This document shows, piece by piece, positions 16,611 to 25,785 of a DNA stretch of 64,000 nucleotides. The position numbers and the translations under genes are program-made. The notes below the pieces were generated by a model. That model saw only the letters and a program-made list of their open reading frames with translations. It was not told the DNA's origin and ran no database searches. Location of the stretch: contig NZ_BAFX01000024.1 of NCBI RefSeq assembly GCF_000308815.1, positions 1 to 64,000 on the forward strand, given 5' to 3'. The stretch comes from Nocardia concava NBRC 100430 (GTDB lineage Bacteria; Actinomycetota; Actinomycetes; Mycobacteriales; Mycobacteriaceae). Each line of letters begins with the position of its first letter. The stretch's first letter is position 1.

Positions 16611-18026
16611 TCAGCCCTCGTCGTGGACGCCGAAGCGGCGGCGCAGGGGGAACGAGGCGAGGAAGCCGAGGACCAGTAGGAGTGCCACGACGCCGGTGCC
16701 GATCAAGGCGACATTGCGCGGGGTGTTGTCGGCCGGGGGTGCGGGCTTCGGTAGTGGCAGTTGTTGATCGCGCGGGCCGGCGGGGAGCTTGGGCGGCAGT
16801 TCGTTTCGCACCTCGTCGCTGAGCGCGGCGACGGGATCGACTGTGCCGTAACCGATGTAGGGGTTCCAGCCCTCGCCCGGCGCGTGCGCCGTGGCCTCGA
16901 TGCGTTTGATGACGTCGGCGGCGCGCATGTCGGGGAAGCGGGCACGCACCAGGGCGGCCACACCCGATACCTGCGGCGCGGCGAAACTCGTTCCGCTGTA
17001 AGGGATCACCTGGCCCTGGTTGGTGACCTTCGCGGTGGTCAGACCATTGCTGCGTGGATCGAGTGAGATGACGTTCTCGCCCGGCGCGGCCACCCCTACC
17101 CATGGTCCGGGGACGGTGAACTTGGAGGGCTGGCCGAAGGCATCCACCGAGCCGACGGACAGTACGTAGGTGTCCCACCAGGCCGGGACCACATACGAGG
17201 TGACGTGATCCCACGGATCGGCGATGGGGTGCAGCGGATCCAGGCCCGGATTGCTCGCCTTGCAGGTGTCGGTATTGCCCGCCGAGGCCACGATCACGGC
17301 GTCCTTGGCCTCGGCCGCGTACTGCACGGCCGCGCCCAGCGCACCCATCTCGGCGCTGGTGGGTTCGCTGGTGGGACAGGCGACGAGCGAGATATTGATG
17401 ACCCGCGCGCCCGCGTCGGCGGCCCGCCGCACGGCCGAGGCCAGCGCGGAGATCTTGCCGTAGCCGTCGGGCATATCGTCGGGGCCTTTTTCCTTGCCCG
17501 CGCCCTTGGTCTGGTACAGCGCGCTGGTCTGGCGGATGGTCATGATCCGCGCCTCCGGAGCGACGCCCGCGAAGCCTTGGCCCTCGGCCTGGGTGGCCGC
17601 GATCAAGCCCGCCACAATAGTGCCGTGTGCGTCGCAATCTTCGGTGCCGTCGCCGCCCGCGGCCACGTAATCGCCGCCGGGGATTAGGCCCGGCAGGCGG
17701 GGATGAGGCGATACACCGGTATCGATGACGGCCACCAATTGCCCTGCGCCACGGGAGAATTGCCACGCGTCGGGCAGATCCAGGGTGCGCTGGGTGACGG
17801 GAATCGTCGGCCCCTCACCGCCCGACTGAGTGCTGTAGCAGGGCGAGTTCGCCGGGTGCTCGGTCTCGGTGGGCGGCACGGCCGGACCGCCCGGCGGTAA
17901 CAGGCCCGAGTCGATGGGCGGCGGTCTGTCGGCGTAGGCGACGCCGGGCGCGGGTCCGAGCCCGAACGAAACGCTCAGCGCCAGCGTGAGTGTCGCTGCC
18001 GCTGCGTGAAAGCCCTTGGTGCCCAC
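16611..18026 (-). CDS. mycP: Mycosin (subtilisin-like serine protease) of the T7SS
   Basis: 471 residues from a GTG four bases after eccD. A signal peptide (~1-32) is followed by the subtilase domain with Asp102 (VAVIDTGVSPHP), His134 (DAHGTIVAG) and Ser347 (GTSFAAPQVSG), so the triad is complete. A C-terminal membrane anchor (VALIGTGVVALLLVLGFLAS) ends in a short basic tail. Mycosins cap the periplasmic side of the ESX complex and are needed for its stability and for substrate processing. The order eccD-mycP in one transcription unit is that of ESX-4. Confidence 0.95.
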   Translation of the reverse strand: MGTKGFHAAAATLTLALSVSFGLGPAPGVAYADRPPPIDSGLLPPGGPAVPPTETEHPANSPCYSTQSGGEGPTIPVTQRTLDLPDAWQFSRGAGQLVAVIDTGVSPHPRLPGLIPGGDYVAAGGDGTEDCDAHGTIVAGLIAATQAEGQGFAGVAPEARIMTIRQTSALYQTKGAGKEKGPDDMPDGYGKISALASAVRRAADAGARVINISLVACPTSEPTSAEMGALGAAVQYAAEAKDAVIVASAGNTDTCKASNPGLDPLHPIADPWDHVTSYVVPAWWDTYVLSVGSVDAFGQPSKFTVPGPWVGVAAPGENVISLDPRSNGLTTAKVTNQGQVIPYSGTSFAAPQVSGVAALVRARFPDMRAADVIKRIEATAHAPGEGWNPYIGYGTVDPVAALSDEVRNELPPKLPAGPRDQQLPLPKPAPPADNTPRNVALIGTGVVALLLVLGFLASFPLRRRFGVHDEG

Positions 18027-18030
18027 TCGG

Positions 18031-19524
18031 TCACAGTCCGCGCACGAGCGTGTACAGATCGGTCACCCAGAACGCCAGCGGCACAACCGCCGCCACGAAA
18101 GCGTATTCGAGCAGCTCCACCGCGCGCCGCATGGGCGGCGTCGCCTGCTGGCGCGGCACCAGAATGCCCAGCACCAGCGCCGCCGCGTAAAGCAGCAGGG
18201 CCACACCGAAAATCGTGAGCGGCTGGCGCTGGGTGAGGGCCGCGCCGATGAGCACCAGCAGCACGATGGCCGTACCGCCCGCGATGAGCACCACGGCCTG
18301 CTCCGCGCCCGCGTAGGTGCGGCTGCGGAACATCAGCACCACCGCGCACACCAGGGCGAAGGCCAGCCCCGGCCAGTACGGGCTGTCGGCGGTCGGGTCC
18401 ACGGCGGTGACCGCGCCCGCCACCACGACCACGGTGGTGGCCGCGACCAATCCGGCCAGATATTCGCGTGCGCGTTCGGATTTCAGGCGCAGCGCCTCGA
18501 GGCTGGGCAGGGCGCGGTGGTCGTCGGGATCGTCCTCGGTGGGGTCGATCGGGGTGCCGGGGGCGGGGACCGGCGGCAGCGGCAGCTTGGCCAGCAGCAT
18601 GGAAATCCTTGGGGCCAGCGACAATCCGGCCAGTCCGAGCGCGGCCGCACCGCCGCCGATGGCCCGCGCGGGCAGATCCGTCAGCAGGCCCACCAGGGCG
18701 GCCGGGATCGCATATACGGCCACCGCGGTCGCGCCGATGAACAGGCCCAGCCCCACCCCGCTCACCCGCCACGCCAGAATCGCGGTGGCCCCGGCCAGGA
18801 CCGCGCCGAGCAGCGCGTTGGCCCAGCCGTAATGGCTCGGGACGTACAGCATGCCCGCGCTGAACGCGGTGGGCAGCGCGCAGCCGCCCAGCACCAGCGC
18901 GCTCGCGTGATCGCGGTACATGCGGCTGAGCACCATGCTCGCGGTGACCAGCAGCAGCGTCACAAAGGTCGCGACGATCCCGCTCACCCAGCCGGGAATC
19001 GCGGTCGGCGCGGCCAGCAGGCCGAAGCAGCCGGTCAGCATGATGGCCACGGCCAGCGCCGATCCGGTCAGCCGGGCCGTGCGCGGGGTCCAGCCCCGGA
19101 AATGGTCGGCGTCGGCGATGGCGACGTTGTACATGATGTCGTCGAACAGCGGCGTGGGCGCGATGTGCTCGGCGCTCTCCAGCATGAGCAGTTCCCCGTC
19201 GCGCACGCCCTGCTCTGACAGGCTGAGCGAATTGGAGAACGGCGGCTGCCCGATGCGGGCCAGCACCCACTCGTGCGGCTCGAACTGTTCGCCGTCCTGG
19301 TCGAAGTCATTGCCTCGATTGTGTTGATCGACCATGTCGACCACGCTCGGGATGACCAGCGCCACCGGCACATCGACGGGAATGGCCATATCGACCTGGG
19401 TGTGCTTGGCCAGAATGGTGACTCGCGCCAGATCCGGCGCGCGGACGGTGCCAGCCGGATCCGGCCGGAGCTCATCGAGGTGGTGGTCCGTACGCGAGTG
19501 CGTCACGCCCGCACTGTACGGCAT
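18031..19524 (-). CDS. eccD: Type VII secretion integral membrane protein EccD
   Basis: 497 residues. Residues ~30-115 form the ubiquitin-like cytosolic domain (RVTILAKHTQVDMAIPVDVP). The rest is about eleven transmembrane helices rich in Ala/Leu/Val/Gly (e.g. ALAVAIMLTGCFGLLAAP). Two EccD copies per protomer form the membrane vestibule of ESX channels. A GTG at 19506 is an alternative start. It diverges from eccC with only ~63 bp between starts, and mycP follows in the same operon. Confidence 0.94.
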   Translation of the reverse strand: MPYSAGVTHSRTDHHLDELRPDPAGTVRAPDLARVTILAKHTQVDMAIPVDVPVALVIPSVVDMVDQHNRGNDFDQDGEQFEPHEWVLARIGQPPFSNSLSLSEQGVRDGELLMLESAEHIAPTPLFDDIMYNVAIADADHFRGWTPRTARLTGSALAVAIMLTGCFGLLAAPTAIPGWVSGIVATFVTLLLVTASMVLSRMYRDHASALVLGGCALPTAFSAGMLYVPSHYGWANALLGAVLAGATAILAWRVSGVGLGLFIGATAVAVYAIPAALVGLLTDLPARAIGGGAAALGLAGLSLAPRISMLLAKLPLPPVPAPGTPIDPTEDDPDDHRALPSLEALRLKSERAREYLAGLVAATTVVVVAGAVTAVDPTADSPYWPGLAFALVCAVVLMFRSRTYAGAEQAVVLIAGGTAIVLLVLIGAALTQRQPLTIFGVALLLYAAALVLGILVPRQQATPPMRRAVELLEYAFVAAVVPLAFWVTDLYTLVRGL

Positions 19525-19587
19525 GATGGTTGCCGTCCGTACACTGAGACCGCATGTCCAACGGATTCGATGGGTGAAATTTCAGCC

Positions 19588-22500
19588 ATGAGCACCGTTC
19601 GGTTCCAACGTCGTCCACGCCGGGAGATGCCCCGCTCGCCCGGTGGCGAGGTGACCCTGCAGCCGCCGCCGGTGATTCCCCGGGCGGTGCCGGCCAATCT
19701 CTTCTCGAAGCTCATGCCCGTCGTCATGGGCGTCGGCATGCTCGGGATGGTGGCGCTCATGATCACCTCCGGCAGCGGCATAGCTACCAATCCGATGAGC
19801 CTCATGTTCCCGATGATGATGGTGTTCTCCATGGTCGGGATGTATGCCGGGCAGGGCGGCAAGGGGCAGAAGGCGGCCGAGGCGAACGAGGACCGCAAGG
19901 ACTATCTGCGCTATCTCGATCAGGTGCGCAAGGACGTGGAGGAGACGGCCGGGCAGCAGCGGGCCGCCGTCGAATGGAGTCATCCCGAGCCCGGATTGAT
20001 CTGGATGCTGGCCGGGACGACCCGGATGTGGGAGCGCCGGCCGGGGGACAAGGACTTCTGCCACGCCCGCATCGGACTCGGTAGCCAGAGGCTTGCTACG
20101 AGACTGGTCGCCCCGGAAACTGGGCCCGTCGAGGAGCTCGAACCCATTGCCGCGGTCTCGCTGCGGCGGTTCGTGCGGACCCACTCGACCGTGCCGGATC
20201 TGCCCACCGCGATCGCCGTGAAGGGCTTCGCCAGTGTGCAGCTCACCGGGGACCGGGCCCAGGCTCGCGAGATGACCCGGGCCATGCTGCTGCAACTGGC
20301 CATGTTCCAGGGGCCCGACCAGGTTTTGATCGCCGTGGTCTGCGGGCCCGACACCGCCCGCGAATGGGAATGGACCAAGTGGCTGCCGCACACCCAGCAC
20401 CCGGATTCACAGGACGGGGTCGGCAGCGGGCGCATGGTGTACGGGTCCATCCGGGAGGCGCACGCCGATCTGAATCCCTTGCTGTACAACCGGGTTCGGT
20501 ACTCGCGCAATCAGCCGCCGAATCCGAATCTGACCCAGATCGTGCTGGTGGTGGACGGCGGACTGCTCGAGGCGGAGGAAGATCCGCTGCGCGAGACCGG
20601 CTTCGAGGGCGTGACCGTCATCGACCTGTGCGGCTACGCGCCGCGGCTGGCCGCCTCGCGGGGCATCCAGATGGTGGTGGAGAACGGGGAGTGCGCCGGG
20701 CGCGGAGCCTCCGGGGTGATGGAGCGCTTCGCGGTCATCGACCGCATCACCGCCAAGGAGGCCGAACAGGCGGCGCGGCGACTCGCGCCCTATCGGGCCG
20801 CCGCCCAGCGGACCGCGGACGCGACCGGCGAAGAGGGCGAGGTCATTTCGAGCTGGTCGCAGCTGCTGAGCCTGGGCGATATCGGGGCTTTCACGCCGGA
20901 GACCGCGTGGAAGCCGCGCTACGGGCGGGAGCGGCTGCGGGTGCCGTTCGGTGTGGGGGCCGACGGGCTGCCGGTCGTCCTCGATATCAAGGAGGCGGCC
21001 GAGGGCGGCATGGGCCCGCACGGGTTGTGCATCGGCGCTACCGGTTCAGGTAAGTCGGAATTCCTTCGCACACTGGTGCTTTCGCTCATCGCCACGCATT
21101 CGCCGGATCAGCTGAACTTCGTGCTGGTGGACTTCAAGGGTGGCGCCACCTTCCTCGGGCTCGAAGGCGTCGCGCACGTCGCGGCCATCATCACCAACCT
21201 CGAGGAAGAGGCCGACCTCGTCGACCGCATGCGTGACGCGCTGGCCGGTGAGATGAACCGCCGCCAGGAACTGCTGCGCTCGGCGGGCAATTTCGCCAAT
21301 GTCTCCGAATACGAGAAGGCGCGCGCGGCGGGCGCGGACCTGGATCCCATGCCCGCGCTGTTCGTGGTGCTCGACGAGTTCTCCGAATTGCTCTCCCAGC
21401 ACCCGGATTTCGCCGAACTGTTCACCATGATCGGCCGCCTGGGACGCTCGCTGCACGTGCATCTGCTGCTCGCTTCGCAGCGGCTGGAAGAGGGGCGGCT
21501 CAAGGGGCTGGAGAGCCACCTGTCCTATCGGATCGGTTTGAAGACCTTCTCCGCCAATGAATCCCGTCAGGTGCTCGGCGTGCCGGACGCGTACAACCTG
21601 CCCAACAATCCCGGTGGTGGCTATCTGAAGTCGGATTCCGGCGAGATCCAGCGATTCCAGTCCTCTTATGTCTCCGGGCCCTATCTCGGTGGCGGTTCGT
21701 ACCGGGAGGTCACAGTCACCTCCCAGTCCGTCCAGATCGATACGGCCGCACGCCCGTTCACCGCAGGCCACGTGGATTTCCGTGCCTCCGACCGGATTCC
21801 GCCGCCCGAACTGCCGGAGCTGATCGAGGAGCCCGCCGACACCGACCAGATCTCCAACCTGCAGATGCTGGTGTCGCGGGTGCGCGGGCATGGCCGCCCG
21901 GCCCACGAGATCTGGCTGCCGCCGCTCGGCGAGGCCCCGACCCTGGACGAGCTGCTGCCGCGCTCGATCCTCACCGGCGACTGGAATCCCGTTGCGGCAC
22001 TGCGGGCCCCGATGGGCATTGTCGACCGGCCCTACGATCAGCGCTGCGACCCCATGGTGGTGGACCTGTCCGGTTCGCGCGGCAATGCGGCGGTGGTCGG
22101 CGGCCCGCAGTCGGGCAAGTCGACCGCGCTGCGCTCACTGGTCATGGCGATGTCGTTGACCCACACCGCCGAACAGGTGCAGTTCTATCTGCTCGACTTC
22201 GGCGGCGGCACCATGGTCGGCCTGGAGGGCCTGCCGCACGTGGGCGCGGTGGCGTCCCGCATGGAAGAGGACACCGTGCGGCGCACCGTGGCCGAGATGG
22301 TGGGCATCGTGCGGCGGCGCGAGGCCAGCTTCCGGCGACTGGGCGTCGAATCCATGGCCGAATTCCGGCGACTGCGGTCAGTCGACGCGGCCGGTGATCA
22401 GACGGCCGCGGGCGTCCAGGCCGATCCATTCGGCGACGTGTTCCTGGTGATCGACGGCTACGGCGCGTTCCGGCAGGAATTCGAACTGCTCGAACAAACC

Positions 22501-23619
22501 GTCATGAACCTTGCGGTACAAGGCCTTTCGTACGGCGTGCACGTGATCATGTCGCTGAACCGGTGGGCGGAGGCGCGGCCCGCACTCAAGGATCAGATCG
22601 GGACGCGCATCGAACTGCGGCTCGGCGATCCGATGGACTCCGACCTGGGCCGCAAGTTCGCGGCACTGGTGCCCATGGGGCGTCCCGGTCGCGGCATGAC
22701 CGCCGACGGGCTGCACATGCTGACCGCGCTGCCCCGGGTCGACGGCAACTCCGACCCGGCGAGTCTGGGAACCGGTGTGGCGCAGGCGGTCTCGGCCATC
22801 ACCCGGTTCACCCCGGGTCGTCCCGCTCCCGCCGTGCGCATGCTGCCCGAGCGGCTGCAGCGAGAAGAGCTGCTGCGCATGGCCGGTGACTGGCCGTCCC
22901 AGCTGGACCGCAGCCGTGCCTGCCTGCGGTTCCCCCTCGGCATCAACGAATCCGAGCTGGCCCCGGTCTATCTGGACCTGGCCGCCAGCCAGCACTTCGT
23001 CATCATCGGCGACTCCGAATGCGGCAAGACCACCGTCCTGCGCTCCCTGGTCCAATCCATCTGCGCCTCGAACACCCCCGACCAGGCCCGCATCATCATG
23101 GGCGACTACCGCCGCACCATGCTCGGCACCGTCCCCCAGGGCTACCTCGCCGGCTACGGCACCACCGCACCCCAGTTCACCCAGAACATGACCGACCTGG
23201 CCACCTACGTCACCCAGCGCATGCCCGGCCCCGACGTCACCCCGCAACAGCTCAAGGACCGCTCCTGGTGGACCGGCCCCGAACTGTATGTGATCGTCGA
23301 CGACTACGACCTGGTCGCCAACGCCAGCGGCAACCCCCTGCACGCTCTGATCGACCACCTGGCCCACGCCCGAGACCTCGGCTTCCACGTCATCCTCGCC
23401 CGCCGCTCCGGCGGCGCGGGCCGAGCCATGTACGAGGCCACCCTCAACCGCCTGAAGGAACTCAACTCCGCCTCCCTGGTCATGAGCTGCAGCCGCGACG
23501 AGGGCATCCTCTTCGGCAACACCCGCCCCTCCCTCATGCCCCCCGGCCGCGGCACGTACGGCACCCGCGCAGGCGAAGACCTCATCCAAACCGGCTGGCT
23601 TCCCCCATCCGACTCCTGA
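19588..23619 (+). CDS. eccC: Type VII secretion ATPase EccC (single-chain)
   Basis: 1343 residues from ATG 19588; an in-frame ATG at 19570 is possible. Two transmembrane helices at ~40-85 (LMPVVMGVGMLGMVALMITS) are followed by a DUF-type linker and three FtsK/SpoIIIE ATPase domains. The Walker A loops are GATGSGKSEF (~483), GGPQSGKSTAL (~838) and GDSECGKTTVL (~1141). All three keep the lysine, and the first domain keeps a full Walker B (ALFVVLDEFSELL). It is one polypeptide, as in ESX-4, not split into Ca/Cb. EccC recognises WXG100 dimers and powers export. A hairpin terminator follows. Confidence 0.96.
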   Translation: MSTVRFQRRPRREMPRSPGGEVTLQPPPVIPRAVPANLFSKLMPVVMGVGMLGMVALMITSGSGIATNPMSLMFPMMMVFSMVGMYAGQGGKGQKAAEANEDRKDYLRYLDQVRKDVEETAGQQRAAVEWSHPEPGLIWMLAGTTRMWERRPGDKDFCHARIGLGSQRLATRLVAPETGPVEELEPIAAVSLRRFVRTHSTVPDLPTAIAVKGFASVQLTGDRAQAREMTRAMLLQLAMFQGPDQVLIAVVCGPDTAREWEWTKWLPHTQHPDSQDGVGSGRMVYGSIREAHADLNPLLYNRVRYSRNQPPNPNLTQIVLVVDGGLLEAEEDPLRETGFEGVTVIDLCGYAPRLAASRGIQMVVENGECAGRGASGVMERFAVIDRITAKEAEQAARRLAPYRAAAQRTADATGEEGEVISSWSQLLSLGDIGAFTPETAWKPRYGRERLRVPFGVGADGLPVVLDIKEAAEGGMGPHGLCIGATGSGKSEFLRTLVLSLIATHSPDQLNFVLVDFKGGATFLGLEGVAHVAAIITNLEEEADLVDRMRDALAGEMNRRQELLRSAGNFANVSEYEKARAAGADLDPMPALFVVLDEFSELLSQHPDFAELFTMIGRLGRSLHVHLLLASQRLEEGRLKGLESHLSYRIGLKTFSANESRQVLGVPDAYNLPNNPGGGYLKSDSGEIQRFQSSYVSGPYLGGGSYREVTVTSQSVQIDTAARPFTAGHVDFRASDRIPPPELPELIEEPADTDQISNLQMLVSRVRGHGRPAHEIWLPPLGEAPTLDELLPRSILTGDWNPVAALRAPMGIVDRPYDQRCDPMVVDLSGSRGNAAVVGGPQSGKSTALRSLVMAMSLTHTAEQVQFYLLDFGGGTMVGLEGLPHVGAVASRMEEDTVRRTVAEMVGIVRRREASFRRLGVESMAEFRRLRSVDAAGDQTAAGVQADPFGDVFLVIDGYGAFRQEFELLEQTVMNLAVQGLSYGVHVIMSLNRWAEARPALKDQIGTRIELRLGDPMDSDLGRKFAALVPMGRPGRGMTADGLHMLTALPRVDGNSDPASLGTGVAQAVSAITRFTPGRPAPAVRMLPERLQREELLRMAGDWPSQLDRSRACLRFPLGINESELAPVYLDLAASQHFVIIGDSECGKTTVLRSLVQSICASNTPDQARIIMGDYRRTMLGTVPQGYLAGYGTTAPQFTQNMTDLATYVTQRMPGPDVTPQQLKDRSWWTGPELYVIVDDYDLVANASGNPLHALIDHLAHARDLGFHVILARRSGGAGRAMYEATLNRLKELNSASLVMSCSRDEGILFGNTRPSLMPPGRGTYGTRAGEDLIQTGWLPPSDS

Positions 23620-23634
23620 CCCCCTGAACGCCAG

Positions 23635-23661
23635 CGGGCCCCGGCGCGATGCCGGGGCCCG
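23635..23661. terminator. Bidirectional terminator between eccC and the esx genes
   Basis: Perfect 11-bp stem CGGGCCCCGGC / GCCGGGGCCCG with a 5-nt loop GCGAT, in the 77-bp gap between two convergent units. There is only a weak TTCGCT tail. Confidence 0.7.
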
Positions 23662-23696
23662 TTCGCTATGAAGTTCTGGTCAGGCGCTGATCAACC

Positions 23697-23999
23697 TCAG
23701 AAGAGGCCCGCGAGGGCGGTGTCCTTGGCCTGGAGTTCGGCGTTGCCCGTCCGAACGAGCGTGGCCGCGCCGTTCAACGTGGTGTTGAGCTGGAGGACGT
23801 GCTGGTTCCACATGCGCTGGAGGTCGGCGAACGCATCGTTCGCGTCACCCTTCCAGTTGTTCTGCACGAACTCCTCGACATTGCGGTGGAACGCCTCGAG
23901 CTGGTCGCGAATGACCTCCGCGCGGCGGATGATCGAATTCGCGCCGTCGGCGACGCCCTCGAAATGAGCGGAGATGATCTGGCCGTCGATTGCTGCCAT
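23697..23999 (-). CDS. WXG100 family protein (Esx, ESX-4 type)
   Basis: 100 residues from ATG 23999 (AAAGGA seven bases upstream; an in-frame start 18 bases further upstream has no such site). It has a helix-turn-helix hairpin with W-x-G at NNWKGDANDAF. By position it corresponds to one of the ESX-4 pair EsxT/EsxU; I cannot say which. It lacks a C-terminal YxxxD/E export signal, so it is probably exported as a heterodimer with the neighbouring Esx, which has one. It is the last gene of the unit transcribed from the kinase gene. Confidence 0.93.
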   Translation of the reverse strand: MAAIDGQIISAHFEGVADGANSIIRRAEVIRDQLEAFHRNVEEFVQNNWKGDANDAFADLQRMWNQHVLQLNTTLNGAATLVRTGNAELQAKDTALAGLF

Positions 24000-24040
24000 G
24001 GTGAATTCCTTTGCCAAAGTCCGAAAAGAGGGGGAGCCGG

Positions 24041-24370
24041 TCAGACGGCCGGGAGGTCGAGGCTCGAGATCTGCGCGTTGACCTTGGACTGGTAGTCCTT
24101 GTCGTGCTCCTCGTAGTTGGAGCCGACCTTGATCAGGTTCTCGGCGGTGTGCATCAACTTGTCGTTGAGCTTGTCGGCCTGGAAGTAGTAGCGCTGCATG
24201 AACGCGTTGAACGCGTCGGCCGCGCCGCCTCGCCAGTTCGAACCCGCCACCATGCTGTCCTCATCGCGCTTCAGATCGGCGATGGCGTGCATCAGCATGT
24301 CGTGCGTCTGCTGGAACTCCTTGGCCTTGGTTTGGATGAGCTCATTACTGGCTTCGAATGCACCGGCCAC
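24041..24370 (-). CDS. WXG100 family protein with YxxxD export motif
   Basis: 109 residues from GTG 24370; AAAGGAGG five bases upstream fixes this start. The W-x-G turn is SNWRGGAADAF. Near the C-terminus YEEHD matches the T7SS signal YxxxD/E on the flexible helix. This is probably the signal-bearing partner of the other WXG100 protein 41 bp downstream, together the EsxT/EsxU-like pair of the ESX-4 locus. The dimer would be recognised by the third ATPase domain of EccC. Confidence 0.93.
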   Translation of the reverse strand: MAGAFEASNELIQTKAKEFQQTHDMLMHAIADLKRDEDSMVAGSNWRGGAADAFNAFMQRYYFQADKLNDKLMHTAENLIKVGSNYEEHDKDYQSKVNAQISSLDLPAV

Positions 24371-24553
24371 GGTGCCTCCTTTCGATTTCGCGGGGGGACG
24401 ACCCGTTCTTCCTGATTGGACGCAGGTCACGCACCCGCGGTTCCACCCCTGTTACAGCTATTCGTCAGCACACTATCCAAGGATCGGTGCCTCTGACCAG
24501 TGCCAACCGCAAAGGGGTGAGAACCTCCACGCGAGAGGAAGCTCACAAATCGG

Positions 24554-25774
24554 TTACCAGGTGCTATTCGCCAACAATGCGTACTGGGCGGCCGCCCGCT
24601 GATGGACGTCGGCGAGCTGATCGGACTCGACCAGGGCCGTGTACCCGCGATAGCTGAGCATGCATCGATAGCGCTTGACGCTGCTCTTGTTCTTGGCGGT
24701 GGATTCGCCGCATTTCGTGTCCGGAATTCCGGCCGGTGTGTCCGCCGCGCCGGAATAGCCGTGTTCGAGAATGGCGGTGGCCAACTGCCGGGCCGCCCGC
24801 GCGTCGCGGGTGCGGAAGAGCATGCTGCTGCCCGAATAGCTCGCCCCCGAGGTGGCATACCGGTCCATGCCGCTGTCGGTGACGAGCCGCCGCCAGAAAA
24901 CCTGGTCGGTCATTCGATTCAGAAACCCGCGCTGGTCGGCGACGGCCTGTTCGAGAAAGTTGGGTGCGAAATTGTCATCGGTGTTCAACGTGCGCCGCAA
25001 CATTCCGTCGGCGTCGTACGGAAGCCGAAGTACACCTTCGCGATCGAGCGCCGGCAATGAATCCAGCAGCGGCAGTTGGGCGTTGTAGACCTTTTCCGCG
25101 AGCGCGGTCAATTGCGGCAGTTCCGGATCCTTCACGCCGAGATAGGTATTCACGACATAACTTCCGCGGGCAATGGTCGAGCCGAGGGTCGCAACCCCGG
25201 GACGCCAATGTGCGTGGGCATCCGGGTATTTCGGCAAGGGGACGCGTTGATTCAGATCCGGCGCCACGCCGAAGTCGGCCTCGTCCAATTCGGCGGCGGC
25301 CTTCGAGGCGGTCGCGGCATCGGGGAACTGGATGACCGTCACCGTGGTGAAGGCGCTGTCGGCCGGTGTCTTGCCGGTCGGATCGGGCTGTTTTTCGCTG
25401 TGCCCCACCGAGATGCCGAACATCATCTTGTCGGCTTCGAGCACCGGTTTGGTGGCCTTGGCCAGTACCTTGGTGGCCCGATCCGCGTCGAGGATCGAGA
25501 TCACGCCGGTGCCGAAGGCGAGCGCGGGATCGATGTCCGCCCCGTTCACGACGTGGTCGGCCAGCCGCTGCGTGGCCAGGTTGAAACCGTTGCCCATGCC
25601 CGGGCCGTAGGTGTAGCGCAGCTCCAGGGGATCGGTGGAGTACTTTCCGACATCCAGTGTCCGGACGTCGATTTCACCGGGATGCGCCGCACCGTCGACG
25701 GTCGTGGCGCAGCCCGCCACAGCGGCCGCTGCGATCGCGAGCAGGGTGGTCGTTCGAAGTCTCCGCGAGAGCAT
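24554..25774 (-). CDS. Secreted lipoprotein, DUF7373-like
   Basis: 406 residues from ATG 25774 (GAGGGGGA upstream). A lipoprotein signal peptide ends at the lipobox AVAGC (Cys near residue 22), so the protein would be anchored on the outer face of the membrane. The mature part has repeated alpha/beta pattern with DADRATKVLAKATKPVLEA and MLFRTRDARAARQLATAIL, and two Cys near the C-terminus (KCGES...YRCMLSYRG) that probably pair. It is related in length and plan to the lipoprotein gene 11 bp upstream; the two form an operon with the kinase and the esx genes. Function is not known. Confidence 0.75.
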   Translation of the reverse strand: MLSRRLRTTTLLAIAAAAVAGCATTVDGAAHPGEIDVRTLDVGKYSTDPLELRYTYGPGMGNGFNLATQRLADHVVNGADIDPALAFGTGVISILDADRATKVLAKATKPVLEADKMMFGISVGHSEKQPDPTGKTPADSAFTTVTVIQFPDAATASKAAAELDEADFGVAPDLNQRVPLPKYPDAHAHWRPGVATLGSTIARGSYVVNTYLGVKDPELPQLTALAEKVYNAQLPLLDSLPALDREGVLRLPYDADGMLRRTLNTDDNFAPNFLEQAVADQRGFLNRMTDQVFWRRLVTDSGMDRYATSGASYSGSSMLFRTRDARAARQLATAILEHGYSGAADTPAGIPDTKCGESTAKNKSSVKRYRCMLSYRGYTALVESDQLADVHQRAAAQYALLANSTW

Positions 25775-25785
25775 GGCGTTCCCCC